NCBI GenBank assembly: GCA_030674185.1
Contig: CM060308.1
Span: 33,486,004-33,550,003 of the forward strand
Reading direction: 5' to 3'
DNA from: Monoplex corrugatus
Lineage: Eukaryota; Mollusca; Gastropoda; Littorinimorpha; Ranellidae
DNA length: 64,000 nt
In this document: piece after piece, positions 23,323 to 33,975 of the stretch
Numbering within the stretch: position 1 is the first letter of the stretch
How the letters are laid out: each line of letters opens with the position of its first letter
Notes under the pieces: generated by a model
The model's database searches: none
The model's input: only the letters and a program-made list of their open reading frames with translations
Told to the model about the DNA's origin: nothing
Position numbers and translations under genes: made by a program

Positions 23323-23720
23323 TTTGTTTGTATGACTGTGGATTTGACATGCGTGGATAAATCTGATTGTTGGTGATCCAAGTGGTTTTAAACGCGTTTT
23401 GAGTCAATGCTTGATAGACTGTAGATGGCAAAAATGGAATTAGAACATATTCAACATGTGTGAAACATTTCTTAGAATACCTGACTTTAAATTTAATTTT
23501 TTGTTTATTTTATGGACATGTAACACTAGTAACGAGAAGATTTGGATTCGGCTGTACCTCGTTTCAGACATATGGCAAATATTGCCCATGATTTAATATA
23601 TCCATTCTGAAAGAAATATAAAGAAGATGAAGTACGTTTTGTGATTTGCTGTGAAGCACTTATCCATTAGTATTAGAGAAACGTTTATACCGCCTTAAAT
23701 TTATTGATGGCCTAGTTTGT

Positions 23721-23869
23721 TTAACCCTTTGACTCCCGCACCATGTCCACCAGCATCCTGCATTGTCAACCAGTCTAACAAAGCAAAAACTTAACCCTTT
23801 GATTCCCTCACCCTATCCACCAGGTTCAAGAAGGAAGCTGGTGAATAGGATGAGGGAGTCAAAGGGTTA
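23721..23869. mobile_element. Foldback MITE-C copy 2
   Basis: It begins TTAACCCTTTGACTCCCGCA and ends GGAGTCAAAGGGTTA. It contains a second inner inverted pair (TTAACCCTTTGATTCCCTCA near 23793 against GAGGGAGTCAAAGG at the end). TTAA at the outer edge suggests a TTAA target. Confidence 0.65.
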
Positions 23870-23877
23870 CGTTTTTT

Positions 23878-24332
23878 AAAGGATCATCGCACTCAGGGAG
23901 TTATCTTTGTGCTCACGTTTTTTATTCGTCCCATTTTCTACGCCATCTTAATAGCCACAGTAGCTGGCTCAGTTTCACAATGCGGTGATGATAATCATGA
24001 CGCTATCGAGTTCCATCTGGGACTGAGACTGCGTGACAGAGCTGTACTCTACGCTTACTGTCATAATATATCCTGGCGTCAATCAGGCCCAACAGATACA
24101 AACACCTGCTGTGCTGGTCAGAAGATTTGACGCCATGAGGCATCCGTGAAGTGGATGAGACTCGACTGTGTGGTCCCAGTCTTCCCACCGAGCCCATAGC
24201 ACGTTTAGCTCTGGGTAGGAGCAGGTTAGAGCCGAAAAATTCCACAACGATTTTTGAAGGGGCAGATGAGGTTCGAACCCACAACCTTCTAGTCGGTAGT
24301 CCGTTGCGTTAACCACTACGCCACGGCGAGTG
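23878..24332 (-). mobile_element. SINE-1 copy 3 (best tRNA-like head)
   Basis: On the minus strand the head starts near 24330 with GTGGCGTAGTGGTTAACGCA (A box region) and has a perfect B box GGTTCGAACC (24279-24270). The body follows (GCTCTAACCTGCTCCTACCC near 24230), then the CATCATTATC-type stretch, the tail block GCTATTAAGATGGCGTAGAA (about 23950-23932), and GATGATCCTTTAAAAAAC at the 3' end. Pol III-type internal promoter boxes make this a tRNA-derived SINE. It abuts MITE-C copy 2. Confidence 0.8.
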
Positions 24333-24578
24333 ATTAAAAGGGTTTAACTTAGTCTTCACTCGTATCGGTGCCGTCAACAGTCACTCGTGTTGTACTCAAT
24401 TTGTTCATGAAAGATCTTGTAAAAGGCATTGAGATTTAGAGAAATAGGTATTTCATGTGATAGCTCGTTAATCTATGAATTCGAAAATTTATGTTCATTG
24501 TTTAAAAATGTATTGTACTCTGTTGTTCACACATCCTTTCATAAGGGGCTATGGCCTGTATTATGAATAAACTTTCTG

Positions 24579-24697
<119 letters not shown>

Positions 24698-24939
24698 CAA
24701 CCATCCACCCACCTACACACACGCACCTTTATTACTAATTCTGCTACTATTACCAACACTGCTAATACTTTTTTCTTCTACTAATGCTACTACTTCTATT
24801 ATTTCTACTATTACTGCTGCTACTATTACTACTGCTACTGCCATTACTACTATTACCGGTGACCAAATGGTCTCTGCAGATTCGAACATGTATCTCAGCT
24901 ACGTATGAACCGACCTCAGTCAAATTTGAATAGTATATT

Positions 24940-25285
24940 TAAAGCCGATAGAAGAATGTTGAGAGTTCCATGGACAGCAAAGAAAACAAACGAGACAGTC
25001 TTGATGGAGGCAGACACAAGTAGATCATTTATAAGGAAGATTTGGAAAAGACAGGCAACATTTATAGGCCATTTTATGAGGAAAGGGGAATTGGAGCACT
25101 GGTCACAACGGGAAAGCTAGAGGGAAAGAGAGCAGCAGGTAGACCCAGGGAGAAGATACTAGACGGACTTGCATAGTGGCTTGGGACAAGGAGGGTGGAA
25201 GAGATGCTTGGGGCAACAAGAGATAGAGACAGATGGAAGTCCATGATCGCCAACGCCATGCGGCATGGCACCCCATTATGATAAT
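24940..25285 (+). mobile_element. RTE-type LINE 3' fragment
   Basis: Begins at RRMLRVPWTAKKTNETVLME and continues to the family's terminal HAMRHGT-like end and a degraded TGA repeat. It is strongly similar to 22215-22550. Only the last ~340 bp are present, as expected of 5'-truncated retrotransposition. Confidence 0.85.
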
Positions 25286-25880
25286 GATATTTAAAGCGGT
25301 TAGCCAACTTTCATATACCTGAAGAAAAAAACATTATTGGGATTACTTAATTTTGATGGTGATTGTTGAAGGAAACGTGTGAAGTCAGTGGGTACGAAAA
25401 GGTGATTGTTCCTATGACAATGTCATTAATTGTTTGTAGAGAAAAAAAATTAAGATCGTTCCAAACATTGCCCATGAAGAAAGCTTCTGGAATTTTAATC
25501 AGCTATTTCTAAAGCATCCCAGTAAACCACATGAGGTACTGTACAGAAGCTGGTTAGAAACAAACAGGAGTGTAAGACCTTCGTGGCTGCCTTATATGCC
25601 ATCGGCATAATGGGCAGTTAGTGAGGAAATATTTCTAAAGTTTAGTAATTGATGTGTATGCCTACCAAGTAACAAAAACTCTGCGTTTTTGGTCAATGCT
25701 CAGGAAAAACACAAAGAAAAAGAAAAAGAACAGAAAAAAAAAAGAGAAAAGAAAAGAAAATGTTCATACACTGCAAGCGCAATATCTAAAATACAGCTTT
25801 GGTATTTCGATTTCTTGAAATGAACAACAAAACTTCAGTTTACGTTTGAATTTTAAAGGGGAAAAGAGGGACTGAAGTCC
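25286..25880. other. No gene recognised
   Basis: AT-rich sequence with an AAAGAAAAAG-type run near 25715-25765. No motif seen. Confidence 0.4.
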
Positions 25881-26190
25881 GAAAGCGTTTGGACAGGGGC
25901 GATAAACATATGGGTAAATATCGGACTTTCAGTCAAAAAGTCCTGGATTTGCTCCCCCAAGGCGTATCAGCCTCACAGGAAAAAGGATGACGATTTCTCT
26001 GATCTTTTAGGTCAACATGTGAGCATACCTGGCGGTGTCTAAAATTCTGTTTGTGCGTATGCGCATGCAGAATTTCAAAAAGGCACGTTAAAAATCTTCT
26101 AAGTCATGTCAGTTATGGCATATGAAAACATGAAAACAGCAAGCATGCACGCCCACAAAAGTTAACAAGAAACACCCGAAAATGAAGTTT
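25880..26190 (+). mobile_element. SINE-2 copy (gastropod-type tRNA-derived SINE)
   Basis: The head region (about 25895-25965) has a degenerate tRNA-like layout, with CTTTCAGTCAAAAAGTCCTG followed by a decayed B box. The body has the landmarks I associate with a common gastropod SINE: GGTCAACATGTGAGCATACC (26012-26031), GGCACGTTAAAAATCTTCT (26084-26102), AAGTCATGTCAG and CAAGCATGCACGCCC (near 26140). The family call is from memory; the copy is old. A fragment with the same central phrase lies near 39845-39945. Confidence 0.5.
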
Positions 26191-26469
26191 CTGTACTTAA
26201 TCAATTACTGTAATGTTCAGTCGATATGATTATTTATGATTTCAAGTAGTGTGCTCATATACATTACAGGAAATAATCTCATTTTTCTCATGTGCACAGA
26301 TTAAAGTTCTGGCTTTGGCTTTTTGATACTGTATTACATATTTTTCATATCGCATTACATGTTTTATGGTATCCGCCGTTTTTTCCCTTCAAATCTGTTC
26401 TTAAATGCAATTTAATGGTCTTTTCATTTGCATATGTGATCTGTCGTATGACGTGAAGTTCCTTAACAC

Positions 26470-27296
26470 AAAAAGAATAGATGGTATACTTAGAACAAAG
26501 TTGAGAAATTCGATAAATGAAGCTTGTGAAGAAATCCCTAAGGCAGATAGAAAAACAAAAAAGAGCTGGATGACTAATGAAATTTTGGGCTTGATGGAGG
26601 AAAGGAGGAGGGCAAAGAGAAACGAGGAGATATACAGGAAGATAAACAAAGAAATCAGGAATAGGTGCAATAAAACATAGGACGCTTGGCTGAACACAAA
26701 ATGCAAAGAAATAGAAGACCGACACAAAACGGATCCTCAGGGTATGTACAGACGAATTGAAGAAATTGTCCACAGGAAAAATACATGCACATCAACTGGT
26801 TGCTTAAAATCAAAATATGGCACGCTTATCATGGAAAAAAGACAAAATATTGGACAGATGGGGAGAGTACACTAAAGACCTTTTTGAGGATGACAGAAAC
26901 GAAGAACACATTATAAAAAAGAACTTTGAAGGACCAACCATAATGAAAGATGAAGTTAGAGCAGCACTGAAAAAGATGAAACCAGGAAATGCCCCAGGAT
27001 CAGACAACATTACTACAGAGATGATTGAAGCCCTGGAGGAATTTGGCATAGAGAAAATAACAGTCCTCCTAAATGAAATTTACGACACTGGAAAAATCCC
27101 CAAAGATATGTCAAAATCAATTTTCATTGCACTTCCAAAGAAAACAGGGGCTATAGAATGTGAACTCCATCGGACTTGCGGAGTGGCTGAAGACGAGGAG
27201 GGTGGAGGAGATGCTTGGGGAGCAAGAGATAGAGACAGATGGAAATCCATGATCGCCAACGCCATGCGGCAGGGCACCTAATGATGATGATGATAA
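26470..27296 (+). mobile_element. RTE-type LINE copy with internal deletion
   Basis: It starts in the endonuclease-RT linker (SINEACEEIPKADRKTKKSW) and runs through DRHKTDPQGMYRRIEE and PGNAPGSDNITTEMIEALEE to ALPKKTGAIECELHR. At about 27172 it jumps straight to the extreme C-terminal block (TCGVAEDEEGG...IANAMRQGT) and the TGA tail. Compared with the copy at 19.4-22.5 kb, about 1.15 kb containing the RT catalytic core is missing. One frameshift lies near 26835 and one stop near 26678. Confidence 0.85.
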
Positions 27297-27299
27297 TAC

Positions 27300-27800
27300 T
27301 TGGAACTTTTTGAGTCATAGCTTAAGTTAGAGCGCACTTTGTTGCTGGATGGGACCCAGGGCACAAATGCCTCACCACTCTCTGGACAATCAACTCCAAC
27401 CTTCCGACGCCAGTCAAAAGCCATTTCGTTAAGCAGTGGACGGGGAGGGGGATTAAGCAGTGGGGCGGGGGAGGGGTGCTGTCCATGCAGCGCATAACCC
27501 ATTCGGACCCAGTCATCAGTTACCTTGTTTACAAACCGAATAGCAAGGTGGGGAGATGATAAACCCGGTAACATAGTCACATAGCACGCACCAACCAGGT
27601 CCAGTCCAGCGACCGGACCAAGAGAGAATGAAATAGCCCTCTCCTTACCTACTCTGGACCTTCATCTCTCTTTTTGGCAGCCCGCCCAGCCACCAGCTCG
27701 CATAGCTGCCAGCTCTTTTCTCATTACTATAGTCTCGATAGTTAGCAGTTGGAAGCTCCCAATGTTTCTGTCCTACAACCACAGGGGGTGTTTGAACGGA
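27300..27800. other. Unclassified repeat-like sequence
   Basis: Minus-strand frames at 27580-27278 and 27833-27645 look transposon-like (short, Trp- and Pro-rich), but I cannot assign them. No splice sites are convincing. Confidence 0.3.
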
Positions 27801-27924
27801 CGTGAAAGTGGTCAGGCATGATGGTCTAGACACGGTCCATTTTGCTGTTCAGCTAGGTCCGAAATGCCCCGATATGGATCCCAAGTTTGCCGTCTATCAG
27901 GAGGAATTCTCGCGCGCTGTGTGC

Positions 27925-27931
27925 GTGTGTG

Positions 27932-28002
<71 letters not shown>

Positions 28003-28094
28003 AGAGAGAGAGAGAGAGAGAGTTTGTGTGATTGTGTGTGTATGTGAGTGTGTGTGTGTGAGTGTGTGTGAGTTCGTTTGTGTGCGTGTGAGTT

Positions 28095-28182
<88 letters not shown>

Positions 28183-28217
28183 TGTGTGATTGTGTGTGTG
28201 TGAGTTCGTGTGTGAGT

Positions 28218-28266
<49 letters not shown>

Positions 28267-28320
28267 TGTTTGTGTCTGTGTCTGTGTGTTTGTCTGTGTG
28301 TATCTCCGTGTGTATCTCTG
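27925..28320. repeat. (GT)n / (GA)n compound microsatellites
   Basis: Two GT tracts each followed by a GA tract (28002-28022 and 28148-28180), then a third GT tract. The repeated GT-GA-GT order suggests a local duplication. Confidence 0.95.
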
Positions 28321-28571
28321 TGTGTCACTGACCGCACGACAACACAGCGGAATGTGGTCTGGTCAACAACAACTCGAATTCTCTGTGCTCCACAAGAAAA
28401 AGCCTGATTACGTGTAATGCACAGTGTGTCCAGCTAAGTTTGGAGAACATCACTATAAAAGGACGATTCATAAGAATAATAATGTATGATTTATAATCGC
28501 AATCACAAATAATGAAAGGCAGTCATCATGTGATGTTGAAATGAACTTGCACTGGAGAACCTCCCTCTCCA

Positions 28572-28572
<1 letters not shown>

Positions 28573-28647
<75 letters not shown>

Positions 28648-28870
28648 ACACACATACACACACACACACATACACACACACACACATACACACATAAATA
28701 TATATAATATGTGCGCGCGCGCACACACACACAGGCACACAAACATACATACAGACAGACACACAAACACACACACACACACACACATATATATTATATA
28801 TGTATATATATATATATATATATATACATATATACATATATACATATACCCACACACATACACAGATACA
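28573..28870. repeat. (CA)n / (TA)n microsatellites
   Basis: A long CA tract with T interruptions, a CG-rich dinucleotide island near 28710-28724, and a TA tract (28788-28850). Confidence 0.95.
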
Positions 28871-29150
28871 CAAGTGCTTACGTCCGCAAGCATGCACAAA
28901 GAGCTTCAATATCCGGCCTTTTAAGACAGGAAGTTTCTGGATCACTGGTCTATGACATGGATTCATTTATTCAAAAGCCATGTGGCTTCTTGTTGCTTAG
29001 AAAACCATCAGTGCATGACATCTTTGAGAGGTTTCTGCATACCAGTACGGGTAGGTCTTTCCAGTCCTCTGCGTACGTTTTGATCTTCAATATATACGCT
29101 TCAGATATTAACATGCATGAAAAACTTCGCATCTGTCTATCAAAACATCT
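28870..29150. other. No gene recognised
   Basis: A 280-bp unique island between microsatellite blocks, with no recognisable coding or RNA feature. Confidence 0.4.
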
Positions 29151-29159
29151 ACTTTTCTT

Positions 29160-29338
29160 TATCTGTCTCTGTCTCTGTCTCTGTCTCTGTCTCTGTCTCT
29201 GTCTCTGTCTCTGTTTGTTTGTGCCTCTCGATCTCTCTCTCTCTCTCTCTTTTTGTCTGTTTCTCTCTCTCCTCCCCTCCTGTCTCTCTGTCTCTGTCTC
29301 TTTCTGTCTTTCTGTCTCTCTGTCTCTCTGTCTCGGTC

Positions 29339-29426
<88 letters not shown>

Positions 29427-29476
29427 TCTTAGAAATTTGATGTTTTCCAGTATCTCGGAATATATCTCACAACACA

Positions 29477-29550
<74 letters not shown>

Positions 29551-29688
29551 CAAACAAACAACAAACAAACACACACATACACACACACACATCACACACA
29601 CGCGTGCGCACGCACACACATTCACGCACACGCACACGCACACGCACACACATACGCACACACACACACACATGCACATACACACAGT

Positions 29689-29724
<36 letters not shown>

Positions 29725-29745
29725 CCTACCTACCTAACTACCTAC
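29160..29745. repeat. Compound microsatellite block
   Basis: (TCTGTC)n, (CT)n, (CA)n with AAACA interruptions, and (TATC)n/(TACC)n to 29745. The 363-codon plus-strand frame spanning this block is a repeat translation. Confidence 0.95.
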
Positions 29746-29911
29746 CTGATCATAAATAATCATCCAATCACCTGTTTTAAGGCATATTTTTCCCCACAGT
29801 AAATGTTATAGTCTGATATGTATCTATTTTCCTTTTTTAAAAAGAAAGGGTGGGGCGGGAGAGATTGATTTAAACAGACCGCGCGCGCGCGCATGTGTGA
29901 GTAAGTGTGTG

Positions 29912-29915
29912 TGTG

Positions 29916-30012
<97 letters not shown>

Positions 30013-30022
30013 CGTGCGTGAT
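29912..30022. repeat. (GT)n microsatellite
   Basis: About 45 GT units, bordered by a (GC)n run at 29879-29892. Confidence 0.95.
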
Positions 30023-30223
30023 ACAAATATGTGTAAATGAGATTTTGTTTTAGTCCGTTTTAAGTAAATTTTTACCAGAGTTTGATCAGAAACTGTGTAC
30101 AGAGGAACAATCGTGAAAACATAAAGATCTGTTGGTAATGAAATCCATAAATAGGTTTTCTTTCAATACATTATATTATTTTTTCTGACAGTTACATTGC
30201 TTTTTTTTCATATCAATATGAGT

Positions 30224-30259
<36 letters not shown>

Positions 30260-30737
30260 GACAGAGAGAGTGTGTTTGTGTTGGAATTGGGAAGATGGGG
30301 GAATTAGTGACATGCCATTTTTACCACGGGTGTGTCAACAGTCTGACACCTCTTGCCACACATATATGAACTGTTCTTCTTTTCACTGAAACAAAAAACA
30401 AACAAATCAAAAGCTGCGAGGGGGGAGGGGGGAGACTGAAAAAAAATGAACAGTTTCAGTGGAATAGATGACATTATGCACAGAAAATTATACAGCATCA
30501 TTTATTGCAGTTCGACAACAATTACGGTTATAGTGACAATCAGCATGTTAAATAAATAATAAAAAAAAAAATTTTTTAAGTTTTATATCGTTATATTCTG
30601 GTTGGAGCTTCGATAACGCCTGAATTCGAAATCTAATGCCTCGAAGTGATTTCCAGCCCTCAACATTTTTTTTTTTCTCAAACTTTTTTCATTTCTTTTT
30701 TGACAAAGAACGTCAGAAAGCGAGATATCTTTGGATA
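30023..30737. other. Upstream flank of the viral relic; no gene recognised
   Basis: Contains a GACA repeat (30225-30255) and an A/T-run (30560-30580). The latter could be a decayed promoter of the capsid gene, but no TATA box is clear and no viral terminal repeat was found. Confidence 0.35.
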
Positions 30738-32052
30738 ATGGCTCTGCTTCATCAACAGTCTTGCGGAACGGTGCAGTCTGGTTTGGATTTGTTTTCTGTT
30801 CCTCCTACGCAGACGTCAATAGCACAAGGGCAGTTTATAGAAATATACCCCTTAGCTTCCGTCACACCAGGCGCCCCTATAGAATTTGCAGTCAGTGGGG
30901 CAACGTCTGGGTATCTAGATTTAAGCAACACCTATCTTCACGTTCAAGTTAAAGTGACAAAAACAGATGGAGCCAATTTAGACCCGGACCAGAATGTCAG
31001 CCCCGTCAAGAACTTTTTGCACAGTTTGTTTTCTCAGGTAGACCTCTCTTTAAACGGTGTCATAGTCACCAATTCGGAAAACACGTACCCGTACCGTGCC
31101 ATGTTGGAGACGTTGCTCAGCCACAGCAGGGAAGCCCAGAAACGAGGTCATCTTCAGACAGCTTTGTTTATCTCGGATACGGCTGGACATATGGATGACA
31201 CACAAGGAGACGCTAATGAAGGACTAGTAAAACGCAGAAAAGCAGCCTCCCAAAGCAGCCTCATAGACATGATGGGTCGACTGCATACCGACCTGATGAG
31301 TCAAGAACGGTTTATGATAAACGGGGTGGATATCAAAGTGAGACTGATCCCGTCAAAAGAACAGTTTTTGCCTCATCGCCCATGGAGCAGCTCCGGATTA
31401 TCGGACCATCATCACCTACGCCTTGCTGTTTGTCAGAAAAAGCAAGCTGAATCCTGCAGTGTATCTGGCCCACACCAAAGCCTTGGAAAAAGGCACAGCC
31501 AAGTACCCTATGAAGAGAGTCATCATCAAACATATTATTATCCCCACAGGAAACCTGAGCGCCGTACAAGACAACCTGTATTTGAGTCAGACTCCTAACA
31601 AGATCGTTGTGGCTTTGGTGGACAGTATAGCTTCGAACGGTCATTACAACAGGAACCCCTTCAACTTTAAACACCATAATTTGAATTTCCTGGGAATCAC
31701 TCTGGATGGAAAACACGTACCGGCCAAACCTCTGACACCCAATTTCGGTGGAAACCATCTTGCGCGATCTTGCCTGACCACTTTGCAGGGTGTGGGTCTC
31801 CTTGACAAGGATGCTGGCGGCGGTTTTTCTTTATTGGACTTTCGTGGGGGCTACGCCATCTACTGCTTTGATTTGAGTCCCAGCCTGGTAGACGGAGATC
31901 AGTTTGAACTTGTGAAATCAGGAGCTCTTTGTCTGGAGTTGAAATTTAACCTTCCCCTCAACCAACCTGTAATGGTGATGGTGTATGGAGAGATGGACGC
32001 TATGATCGAAATTGACAAATCTCGGCAAGTGTTGACTGACTTTGACGTGTGA
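30738..32052 (+). pseudogene. Polinton/adintovirus-like major capsid protein, one frameshift
   Basis: ATG at 30738 opens a frame with the features of the double-jelly-roll capsid family usually annotated in invertebrate genomes as F54H12.2-like. It begins with a GLDLFSVPPTQTSI segment, has an IEFAVSG.....LDLSNTYLHV strand pair, and an FLHSLFSQVDLSLNG stretch (near 31012). The second part (to 32052) includes NPFNFKHHNLNFLGITLDG and ends with a TDFDV-type tail. A one-base change in the T-run at 31365-31369 shifts the frame; both sides are otherwise open, so it is a single lesion or an assembly error. The total would be near 437 codons. The stop (32050-32052) overlaps the protease ATG (32052) by one base. 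Confidence 0.85.
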
Positions 32053-32510
32053 TGAACACCCACGACATCATAGCTCTGTTAACTGTCAGTCCTCAGTCTC
32101 AGCGGGTGTTTAGAGGCGTCTATCCTAGAAATAAACTCCCTACTCTAGTGTGCCCTAAGGAGAAGAGAAGCGCCTTTATCATCAATACAGACTCTAGTGA
32201 GGGACCTGGAGAACATTGGGTAGCGATCTGGTTTGACGGATTCGGTCGAGCAGAATATTTCGATAGTTTTGGCCTACCACCAAGACACAGAGACATAAAA
32301 ACATTTATCGTTAACAACAGTAGAACTTATCAGTATAACCAATGTTTATTACAAAATGTGATCAGTTCAGCCTGTGGCTTATACGTAGTGTATTTCGTGT
32401 TAATGAAAAGTAAGGGCGTTTCTTTGCGGAGACTGTTATCTCCTTTTCATACGCATAATCTAAGGGTTAATGATACCCGAGTGTGGTCGTTAGTCCAACG
32501 TCTAAAATAG
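32052..32510 (+). CDS. Adenain-like cysteine protease, endogenous viral, open frame
   Basis: The 152-codon open frame from ATG 32052 matches the adenovirus-type (C5) maturation protease used by Polintons and adintoviruses to process capsid proteins. The active-site signature is present in order: EHWVAIWFD (His), then YFDSFG (acidic residue), then QNVISSACGLYVVYF, with the Gln seven residues before the catalytic Cys as in the adenain family. No stop or frameshift is seen. It overlaps the capsid stop by one base, consistent with linked expression. Although open, it sits in a decayed virus, so host expression is uncertain. Confidence 0.85.
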   Translation: MNTHDIIALLTVSPQSQRVFRGVYPRNKLPTLVCPKEKRSAFIINTDSSEGPGEHWVAIWFDGFGRAEYFDSFGLPPRHRDIKTFIVNNSRTYQYNQCLLQNVISSACGLYVVYFVLMKSKGVSLRRLLSPFHTHNLRVNDTRVWSLVQRLK

Positions 32511-32535
32511 TGGGGTTTTTGATTGGTTGATAGGC

Positions 32536-32547
32536 CACGGTATAAAA
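32536..32547 (+). promoter_or_regulatory. TATA-like box before the PC4-like gene
   Basis: GGTATAAAAAG lies about 40 bases upstream of the ATG at 32583. This spacing would place transcription start close to the start codon. Confidence 0.45.
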
Positions 32548-32582
32548 AGAAGGATACATCTTTAGCACGGTTTAGTTACACC

Positions 32583-32969
32583 ATGGCCTCACCATCAAGA
32601 ACGTTGTATCCGTTAGGGGGTTCAGTGTTCGCTACCGTCAAACTCTGGCGCGGTGTTGCGCGGATCTATATGCGACACTATCAATTCCCAACAAACACCA
32701 AAGGCGGTCGTCTTGTTCCCTCTAGAAAAATACCGGCACTAAAGTGGAAGCAGTTTGAAAGACTGATCAAGATGAGGGAGAAAATATTAGCCGAAGTCCA
32801 AGAAAAACAACCATGCAACTACGCACCTGCTTCTGACACCATGAAGGACAACAGTAATCCTCACTTCCTTCAGCGCCTGGTGGACAGCATTGCCGATAGT
32901 CACCAACAAGAAGAAAAACCAGCAGAAAAACTTTGCTACACAACCTTCTACAGTGACACACTGCTGTGA
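32583..32969 (+). CDS. PC4-like single-stranded DNA-binding protein, endogenous viral
   Basis: A 128-codon open frame from ATG 32583, with ATG in a CACCATGG context. Residues about 8-65 fit the PC4/SUB1 fold pattern: SVFATVKLWRGVARIYMRHY (two beta strands with a basic turn), then a Lys/Arg-rich strand, then KWKQFERLIKMREKI (the C-terminal helix with a conserved Trp position). PC4 domains bind single-stranded DNA and can act in transcription or replication. The remaining C-terminal half is low complexity and acidic. It follows the protease by 72 bp on the same strand and has its own TATA-like box. To my knowledge PC4 is not part of the core Polinton gene set. The family call rests on motif spacing. 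Confidence 0.6.
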   Translation: MASPSRTLYPLGGSVFATVKLWRGVARIYMRHYQFPTNTKGGRLVPSRKIPALKWKQFERLIKMREKILAEVQEKQPCNYAPASDTMKDNSNPHFLQRLVDSIADSHQQEEKPAEKLCYTTFYSDTLL

Positions 32970-33089
32970 GCCTGTCGTGCGTTGAGCTAAAAAACAACGA
33001 TTTCAGCTAGTCTTGAAAAAAAAGGAAATCGTAAGTGCACTTGGGGTTGTTTGTTTGTTGTTGTTGTTATTGTTGTCGTTTTTGTTTGT

Positions 33090-33570
33090 TTATAAAACGC
33101 TGATTCAGGAAGGCTAGTTTTTATGGTCTCTGAAAAACATTATTTTTTGACATGCGTGGTAGACTTATGGGTTATGATACGATCTAAATAACCAACATAG
33201 AAGTCATTGAGTTTTAAAAAAATCGCTGAATCAGGAAGGTAGTTTTTATGGGGTCTGAAAAACTCATTATCTTTTGACATGTGTGATAGATTTATGGGTT
33301 ATGGTGGCGTCTAAATGTCTGGCATAGAGAGGTCGTTGAGGTTAAAAAAAATGCTGATTCAGGATCTTCAGTTTTCATGGGGTCTGAAAAACTCATTATC
33401 TTTTGACATGTGTGGTAGATTTATGGGTTATGGTAGCGTCTAAATGTCTGGCATAGAGAGGTCGTTGAGTTTAGAAAAACTGCTGATTCAGGATCTTCAG
33501 TTTTCATGGGGTCTGAAAAACTCATTATCTTTTGTGGTAAATTTATGGGTTATGATAAGATGTAAATGTT
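33090..33570 (+). repeat. ~128-bp tandem repeat, four units, inside the viral relic
   Basis: Units start GCTGATTCAGGA (or GCTGAATCAGGA) at 33099, 33224, 33353 and 33482 (periods 125, 129, 129). Each carries GGGTCTGAAAAACTCATTAT and TTTATGGGTTATG. Units 3 and 4 are nearly identical, so amplification is recent relative to unit 1. The array sits between the PC4-like gene and the polymerase. Confidence 0.9.
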
Positions 33571-33731
33571 TCTGAAGCAAAACCTATTGGTGATATTTGA
33601 TAGTTGTTATATGAATCGTGTAATTGTACCGACAATCGGTATGATATATGTCATTAGAAGTCAATGTATCGTATAAACTGTATATATATACATATGTATC
33701 TGTCATAAATAAACTTGAGATACAAAAAAAA

Positions 33732-33732
<1 letters not shown>

Positions 33733-33792
<60 letters not shown>

Positions 33793-33825
33793 TAGCGTGT
33801 GTTTGTTTGTGTGTGTGTGTCTAGC

Positions 33826-33863
<38 letters not shown>

Positions 33864-33875
33864 TGTTATGTGTAC
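33733..33875. repeat. (GT)n microsatellite with duplicated TCTAGCGTGTGTTTGT segment
   Basis: GT tracts flanking two copies of CTAGCGTGTGTTTGT (33792 and 33821). The tract may have replaced the original start of the polymerase gene. Confidence 0.9.
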
Positions 33876-33975
33876 GTGTGTATGTGCATTTCATTTTTTT
33901 TTTCTAATTACAGATGGCTGCAGTCAAAAAGCATACATAACAACGTATACGTTGGCGTGTATGCAAAATCGCCTA

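Noticed and set aside
28711..29802. 363-codon plus-strand reading frame
   Set aside because: It runs through (CA)n, (TA)n, (TCTG)n, (CT)n and (TATC)n repeats. The protein is His/Thr, Tyr/Ile and Ser/Leu repeat translation.
33090..33570. CRISPR-like array
   Set aside because: The units are contiguous ~128-bp tandem repeats without unique spacers, in animal DNA.
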